Assembly: GCA_947683425.1 (NCBI GenBank)
Contig: CANTUQ010000159.1
Span: forward strand, 1,612,001-1,676,000
DNA length: 64,000 nt
Origin: Excoecaria cochinchinensis
Taxonomy: Eukaryota; Streptophyta; Magnoliopsida; Malpighiales; Euphorbiaceae
Direction: 5' to 3'
In this document: in pieces, positions 58,806 to 64,000 of the stretch
Layout: the number at the start of each line of letters is the position of its first letter
Numbering within the stretch: the stretch's first letter is position 1
Made by a program: the position numbers and the translations under genes
Notes under the pieces: generated by a model
Database searches by the model: none
What the model saw: only the letters and a program-made list of their open reading frames with translations
Told to the model about the DNA's origin: nothing

Positions 58806-59033
58806 CGAAAATATTTTTTATATTTAAATTAAACTAAAAATATTGTAATTTCTAAACTCCATTTTTCAAATCTAATTTTCAAAATATTTTTTATTATTTT
58901 TTATTTTTTTCACTCTAAAATGCAAATTTGACCAGGAAATAATCACTTTCAACCTTTTTGCTTGTGAAAAGGCATCTTATCATCATTGGATAACTCTAAT
59001 CTGGGCTATTTTAGGACCCAATTTCTACACACC

Positions 59034-61153
59034 ACAACATAATGGTATATTTTTGAAGAGAAATCGAACACTATTGGATATAGTTCAACCCATGATGAAC
59101 CTAGCAAACTTGCCCTAGTCTTTTTGGGACTATGCACTGGAAACTATTGTTTATGCACTAAATAGAGTTCCTAGTAAGTCGGTTGATGTTACTCCATATG
59201 AGATATGGAACAACAAGAAACCCACACTTTCTTAATTGAAAGTATAGGGCTTTTTCTGCTTATGTGAAAAGGATAATGTTAGACAAGCTATATGCCAAGT
59301 TTGATAAATGCTTATTTATGGGTTATCCAAAACAAATAATTGGATATTACTTTTAACATTCCTTAGAACCAAAAGTGTTTGTTTCAAGGTATGTTATATT
59401 CTTAGAAAGGGAAATCATTTTAAGAGAGGATAGTGGGAGTATAATTGAACTCAATGAAGTTCAAGACCCATAAATTGAAGTAGATTAACTGATTGAACCC
59501 AAAACCGAATCTCATAACGATGAGATCATAGTTGAATATACATAAGTTCCTAAAAGACCTACTAGGATACATCCTATCCTAGTGAGATATGGATTTCTCA
59601 TTGACTCAGATGAGAATTTAACTATAGTAGAGGACAATGAGCTTACAAGCTATCAAGAAGTTCTGAATAGTTTAGAACATGAATTGTGGTTTAATGCTAT
59701 GCAGTCTGAAATAGAGTCCATGTATGATAACAAAGTGTGGACTTTGACTCAACCACTTGAAAGGATAAAAGCCATAGAGTGCAAATGGGTCTTCAAGAAG
59801 AAGACTGACATGGAGGGGAATGTAGTTACCTACAAGGCTCACTTGGTAGCTAAAGGTTATCATCAAAGAGAAGGAATTGATTTTGATGAAACTTTTTCTT
59901 CAGTAGTGATGCTTAAATCCATCAGAATACTTTTAGCCATTGCTGCTCATTATGACTATGAGATTTGGCAAATGGATGTGAAGACAACTTTCCTAAATGG
60001 AAATATAATTGAGGACGTGTTTATGACACAACCTAAGAGGTTCAGATATAGAAATGGTGAAAAGGTATGCAAGCTTCAAAAATTGATCCATGGATTGAAG
60101 CAAGCCTCTAGGAGCTGGAACATCCAATTCAATGAGACAATCAAAGAGTTTGGTTTCTCATAGAATTAGAATGAATCTTATGTGTATAAAAAGGTTAGTG
60201 GGAGTACAATCATTTTCCTTATTTTATATGTGGATGACATATTGATAATGGGAAACGGCATCTCTGTTCTTCAATTAGTAAAAATTTGGTTATCCAAATA
60301 ATTCTCTATGAAAGACTTTAGAGAAGCATCATATATTTTGGGAATTAGGATCTATAGAGATAGATCAAATAGGTTGTTGGGTATCTCACAGTCTACATAC
60401 ATAGAAAAGGAATTGAAGAGGTTCAATATGGATCTGTCTAAGAAAGGGTTTATACCTATGGTACATGGAAAACACTTTTCTAAGTCTATATGTCCTAAGA
60501 CACAAAAGGATAAAGAGAACATGAATGGAAAACCATATGCATCTGCAATTGGTTCTATCATGTACGTTATGTTATGTACACGTCCAGGTGTAGCATTTGC
60601 TTTAAATGTCATAAGCATAGTCCAATCCTATTATAGAGAGGAATACTAGAGTGCATTCAAGAATATCTTTAAGTACTTGAGAAGGACTAAGGATATATTC
60701 TTAATATATGGGGAGGGTGATTTACAAGTAAAGGAGTATATTGATGCTAGCTTTTAGTCTAACAAGGATGACTATAAATCACAATCGGGTTTTGTGTTCT
60801 TAATAGAAGGAAGAGCAGTCAGTTGAAAGAGTTCCAAACAAGAGATGACTACTAATTTTACAATAAAAGTTGAGTACATTGCTGCTTCAGAGGCAGTTAA
60901 AGAGGTAGTATGGATAAAGATGTTCATTACTGAATTAGGAGTAGTCCCTAGCATTGTTGATCCAATTCCCTTGTATTGTGACAATAATAGAGCCATTACG
61001 CAAGCAAAGGAAGCATGTTCTCATCAGCGATCCAAGCATGTTCTTAGACACTACCATCTCATCCAGGAGATTATAACAAAAAGTGATACAAAGATAGAAA
61101 GGGTCCCTACAGATGATAATGTAACTGATGCTCTCACTAAGGCACTATCGTAA
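59034..61153 (+). pseudogene. Copia C2 integrase end, reverse transcriptase and RNase H
   Basis: Starts at the integrase QHNGIFLKRNRTLLD block, then ALNRVPSKS and PYEIWNNKKP. After one frameshift, reverse transcriptase follows in frame from about 59560: WVFKKKTDMEGN, AIAAHYDYEIWQMDVKTTFL, IHGLKQASR, and the catalytic YVDDILIMG near 60225. RNase H follows: the usual TDADWA box is changed to IDASF*S near 60743, then KVEYIAASEA and a final TDDNVTDALTKALS before the stop at 61151. Several nonsense codons interrupt it. Order and motifs are those of copia; non-functional. Confidence 0.93.
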
Positions 61154-61215
61154 AATAAGTACGATCACCATGTACATAATATGGGCTTAAGAAACACGAG
61201 TGATATGCTCTAACG

Positions 61216-61227
61216 CAAGTGGGAGAT
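61216..61227 (+). promoter_or_regulatory. Polypurine tract of copia C2
   Basis: CAAGTGGGAGAT directly before the 3' LTR, similar to the tract of copia C1. Confidence 0.8.
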
Positions 61228-63262
61228 TATTAGGAGTATGCCTCGGAGCCTATGTAGATTAGACAACTTTATCATGTATATTAACTCATTATTTATGAGA
61301 AGGCATCATTCATTTATTTATATTTTGTTGTGATTACCTCTAGTTTGATTTGGTATCTTAAATTAATAAATGTAGTCCTTGGTATTATAAGCACATTACA
61401 AAGGCAATGCCTATTGCATGCAAATGTATTAATACCTAAATATCCTTAGTCATAGTATTAACAAGATAGGATATTGTTAATACGGATAGACTAGCATACG
61501 CTATACTTTTTGAAAGGTTCAAGCAGTAGTTCTTATAACTATGATCACATAGATGATCAAAACTAACGTGTGGATGCTTGTTAGAAGAACAAAAACATTA
61601 GAGACTTGTCATGAGAATTTTCACATGGTTATTAAATATATATTAGTGAGGAATCTCTACATAGCAGTGGTGCAAGCATCATCAGACTTGAGATCATTAA
61701 AGTTATGTTAAGTAGTGAGTGATATACTTTGACTCTATAACTGCTTACCTCCAACGAGGTATGAACATAGTTAGGAGGTTGGGTATATCATAACCTACTT
61801 GAAGATAATTGAGTGATCAATAAGGGATTCACCATCCCAGATTTATTGAGGGAGTTATCTAACATGTTCTATAATACATTTGTTTGGAGAATCTCTAGCT
61901 AGAGTAGAATGCCAAGGTGGATGAGATCTATAAAAGGCATTTTGGGAACAATGGTTACATTATTAGAACAAATATATTTAGGTTTATATGATTTGACACA
62001 TTTCATACTTAAAACCTGAATGAGATAAAGTATGGTGAAAAGAGTGACTGCACGGTAATTATTTTATGGAAAGGTTCAATCAAAACCACTTGACTTTTCT
62101 GTAACTTGGGTAATTATGATATTTGACTAGAAACCTCTCATGATTTGTATATGAATATAAATATAAATATTAATTAGAGAATTAATATATTTGTTTAAAG
62201 AGTTTAAATCATGTAATTTATTAATTGCAAATGTGTTTGTTCTGCCAAGTGGATTGAAAAATCCAATGCTTCACAGACCTATAGGGAAAGGGTAAAATGG
62301 TAAAAAGATAGACGTAATAATGTTGGCATTATTATGGATAGAAGAAATAAAGAAAGGAATAATTAATTAAAGGAGTTTAAATAATTATGTATGCACTGAA
62401 ATGTCCATAGAGCTTTCTGCTTATGGTCTAAAATAATGGTCCAGACTGGTCCATTCTGATCCAAAATAAAATATTATTGAACTATAAATATTTTAGGACT
62501 GAAATAATAATATTGGATCAATTGACGTATTAAGAATAGGCCCAAAATGAAAATCATCTGCGTAAAAGACCATTGGGAGTGGCTTCAACGTAGAAGACAT
62601 ACAGAATGCATTAATGGCTTAATTCTTGGGCCAGGTTCAGTTAAATATGATTCATAAGTGTTATGGACTTTACATATTTAATTTGGTTGGATTTGAACTC
62701 CATTTGTGTAATTAAATCCAAGTCTGCATAGAAAGGCCCAGTTTTAGTGCTTCTATGCATGGCCTATTCTAAATAGGCTCAGACTGAATTTAATTAAGGC
62801 AATTTAATTAATTAATTAAGAGTTAATTATGAATTAAGTTTTTAGCCCTTTTAGATTTCTAAACCTACTAGAGTTATGCTTTTAACTTGGAGTATAAAAA
62901 CAATAGTTTAGTTGGAGTTCAAAAGAACAATAGAAGAATCATACTTCTCCTCATTCTCTCCCTCTTTAGCCGAGTTCTCTATCAAGTTCACAAAGAATTT
63001 TTGACTGCCTCTAGTCACTTATTCTTTGGTTCATTTAATATGTATCTGGTGTGGATTAGCATTGGAGGTGTTTGTTATTGGACACTGTAATTTATAACAA
63101 CTCGATGTAAAGGAAAATCAACTGTTCAACAAAATTCAACATGTGATTTTTCTAATTAGCTAAATAGAATATGTAATTTCACGACAAGATCTTTATTAAT
63201 ATTGTTAAAATTTTAAAATTTTGCTTTGTATATGATGCATGTAACCATAGTTATTCCCAACA
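61228..63262 (+). repeat. 3' LTR of copia C2 (2035 bp)
   Basis: Begins TATTAGGAGTATGCC (an altered TG start) and ends ATTCCCAACA. It aligns by eye with 44990-46955 with many substitutions and small indels, so this element is clearly older than C1. The TATA-like GGAGTATAAAAAC is at 62889. Confidence 0.85.
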
Positions 63263-63672
63263 ATTAGCAGTAGAGTTTTTAATGAAGAAGAAAGGGGACA
63301 AATTGTAAAATTCACGGTTCACGCTCTCTAAGAGCATGTAGTTCAAACCCTTGTCCTCGTTAGCAAATGAGTGTTTATTTACATAATTAATACAATTTGA
63401 AATGGTAAAAGTTTACACTTAAAAATTCAAGCATTAAATGCACTTTTTTTTACAAAGTTCAGGTATAAAAAGGTGAGCCTATTTAAAAGGAAAAACACAT
63501 TCTTGGTTTTCTCACTTATTAAAATATTCAACATTTGATCTCTTAACTATAAAAATTATTGATTGCGTCTTTATGCTTTAATATAAAGTAATAAGCAATT
63601 TTTCATTAATAGCCTATTAGCGTGTGTGCTTCAATTGCCGTTAAAAGCATGTCTGGCTTGTTGAAAGGTATG
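63263..63672. other. Spacer, nothing recognised
   Basis: AT-rich, no supported feature. Confidence 0.5.
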
Positions 63673-63780
63673 ATTCGGTGTGGTGGTGTATACAGTGTGC
63701 ACAATATGGATCGTGATCAAAAGTGAATCTTGATCAAACAATCCAGATTAGTGTGCATCGTATATAATACCGCACCGAAT
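63673..63780. mobile_element. Foldback MITE, copy 1 (108 bp)
   Basis: Ends ATTCGGTGTGGTGGTGTATA and, inverted, ATTCGGTGCGGTATTATATA, with inverted similarity continuing for about 30 bp on each side. Interior GATCGTGATC/TCTTGATC. No coding capacity; target duplication not clear. Confidence 0.75.
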
Positions 63781-63798
63781 TAGATTTCTAAGGGTTAA

Positions 63799-63911
63799 GA
63801 TCTGGTGTAGTGATGTTCACGGTGTGAACAAATTCGGACAATTAGATCAATATCCAATCTTGATCCATTGGTCCATATTTGCACGCACCATGAACATCAC
63901 TGCACCAAATC
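63799..63911. mobile_element. Foldback MITE, copy 2 (113 bp)
   Basis: Ends GATCTGGTGTAGTGATGTTC and, inverted, GATTTGGTGCAGTGATGTTC. The interior includes TCTTGATCCATTGGTCCATA. It is related to copy 1 in layout and in the GGTGTxGTGxTGT arm, and lies only 18 bp away in the same orientation. Confidence 0.78.
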
Positions 63912-64000
63912 AATCCTTCTCATCTTCTCCCACTTTCTCTCTCCAAAGAATTGTTAAATTCGTTCTTTTGGGGAAACCAACTAGAGTTTAGGCTAGCGGT
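63912..64000. other. Window end, nothing recognised
   Basis: Pyrimidine-rich 90 bp after the MITE pair (TTCTCATCTTCTCCC); too short to assign. Confidence 0.4.

Larger units (their letters stand above)
56036..59029 (-). mobile_element. Tat/Ogre-like solo LTR inside copia integrase
   Basis: On the minus strand it starts TGTAGAAATTGGGTCC and ends GCGCATCACA (2994 bp); the host duplication is CACC (56032-56035 and 59030-59033), or ACACC if the terminal A is shared. Removing it rejoins the integrase codons for PPYTPQHNG exactly. Its plus-strand left part has repeated GGTGTCTTGGAGGTTTCCACC units (near 56150, 56248, 56314 and 56414); 57930-58280 holds degenerate repeats with CAAACAAT/TGTTTGTCTC; 58676-58805 is a CpG island. 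It belongs to the same family as the LTR of element A. Confidence 0.9.
44990..63262 (+). mobile_element. Large degenerate copia element C2 with nested insertions
   Basis: Related LTRs at 44990-46955 and 61228-63262 flank copia pol remnants in sense orientation (55584-56035 and 59034-61153). Three independent insertions with their own target duplications lie inside: 48330-51555, 51788-55004 and 56036-59029. Subtracting them leaves about 8.8 kb, a normal size for a plant copia with 2-kb LTRs. No gag or protease could be recognised between 46956 and 55583. Confidence 0.85.

Noticed and set aside
58605..58837. Two overlapping Arg/Ala-rich ORFs
   Set aside because: They read through the CpG island of a solo LTR in two frames; no evidence of coding.
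44990..63262. Copia C2 as a possibly active element
   Set aside because: Three insertions, many stops, a frameshift, no recognisable gag or protease and strongly diverged LTRs.
1..64000. tRNA, rRNA or snRNA genes, and an intact host protein gene
   Set aside because: No cloverleaf-type tRNA boxes, rRNA segments or multi-exon host gene could be recognised by eye on either strand; a tRNAscan/Infernal run would be decisive.

Overview
This window is intergenic heterochromatin-like DNA of a flowering plant, most likely a eudicot. It is AT-rich and made almost entirely of layered transposable elements: Ty3/gypsy (Tat-like and a second long-LTR family), Ty1/copia, CACTA, hAT-like and small foldback elements. 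I see no intact host gene. The only recognisable host-derived sequence is a decayed COX5C (cytochrome c oxidase subunit 5c) copy near 13.74-13.93 kb.

Layout. 1-7.6 kb: a minus-strand Tat/Ogre-like gypsy remnant, read right to left: truncated LTR 6077-7611, primer-binding site about 6058-6076, gag 5054-4059, scrambled pol, end of integrase at about 2208, then a 3' untranslated region with a 36/144-bp tandem array at 190-770. 7.6-13.5 kb: a copia LTR end and a fragmented long LTR (L6), split by an antisense solo LTR (L1, 8626-10910) and a non-autonomous CACTA element (11217-13446, target duplication TAT). 15.5-25.9 kb: a second Tat-like gypsy element with a 505-bp 5' LTR, one continuous gag-pol frame broken only by nonsense codons, and an antisense reading frame that appears to carry two spliceosomal introns. 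That antisense frame is broken by solo LTR L2 (22551-25032) and cut off by LTR L3 (25875-about 28660). 29.1-32.9 kb: a 3748-bp hAT-like element with an 8-bp target duplication. 34542-42695: a structurally complete copia element (two 406-bp LTRs, target duplication TTTCA) with an extra ORF and a 12-copy CACGTG cluster in its leader. 43.1-44.2 kb: a short hAT-like inverted-repeat element. 44.99-63.26 kb: an old, large copia element with 2-kb LTRs, expanded by a copia solo LTR (48330-51555, itself split by solo LTR L4), solo LTR L5 (51788-55004), and a Tat solo LTR (56036-59029) inside its integrase. 63.67-63.91 kb: two adjacent foldback MITEs.

Themes. Six long LTRs or LTR fragments (L1-L6) appear to belong to one superfamily. 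Different members share a hairpin, a GGCATGCC block, a conserved 5' splice-donor-like site and clusters of CpG-rich dyads built on a GTC(A/G)CG half-site. Two retroelement polyproteins have decayed almost only through C-to-T or G-to-A type changes, with their frames still unshifted. Solo LTRs outnumber complete elements, so LTR-LTR recombination has been active. All calls were made by reading the sequence; no search or alignment was run.
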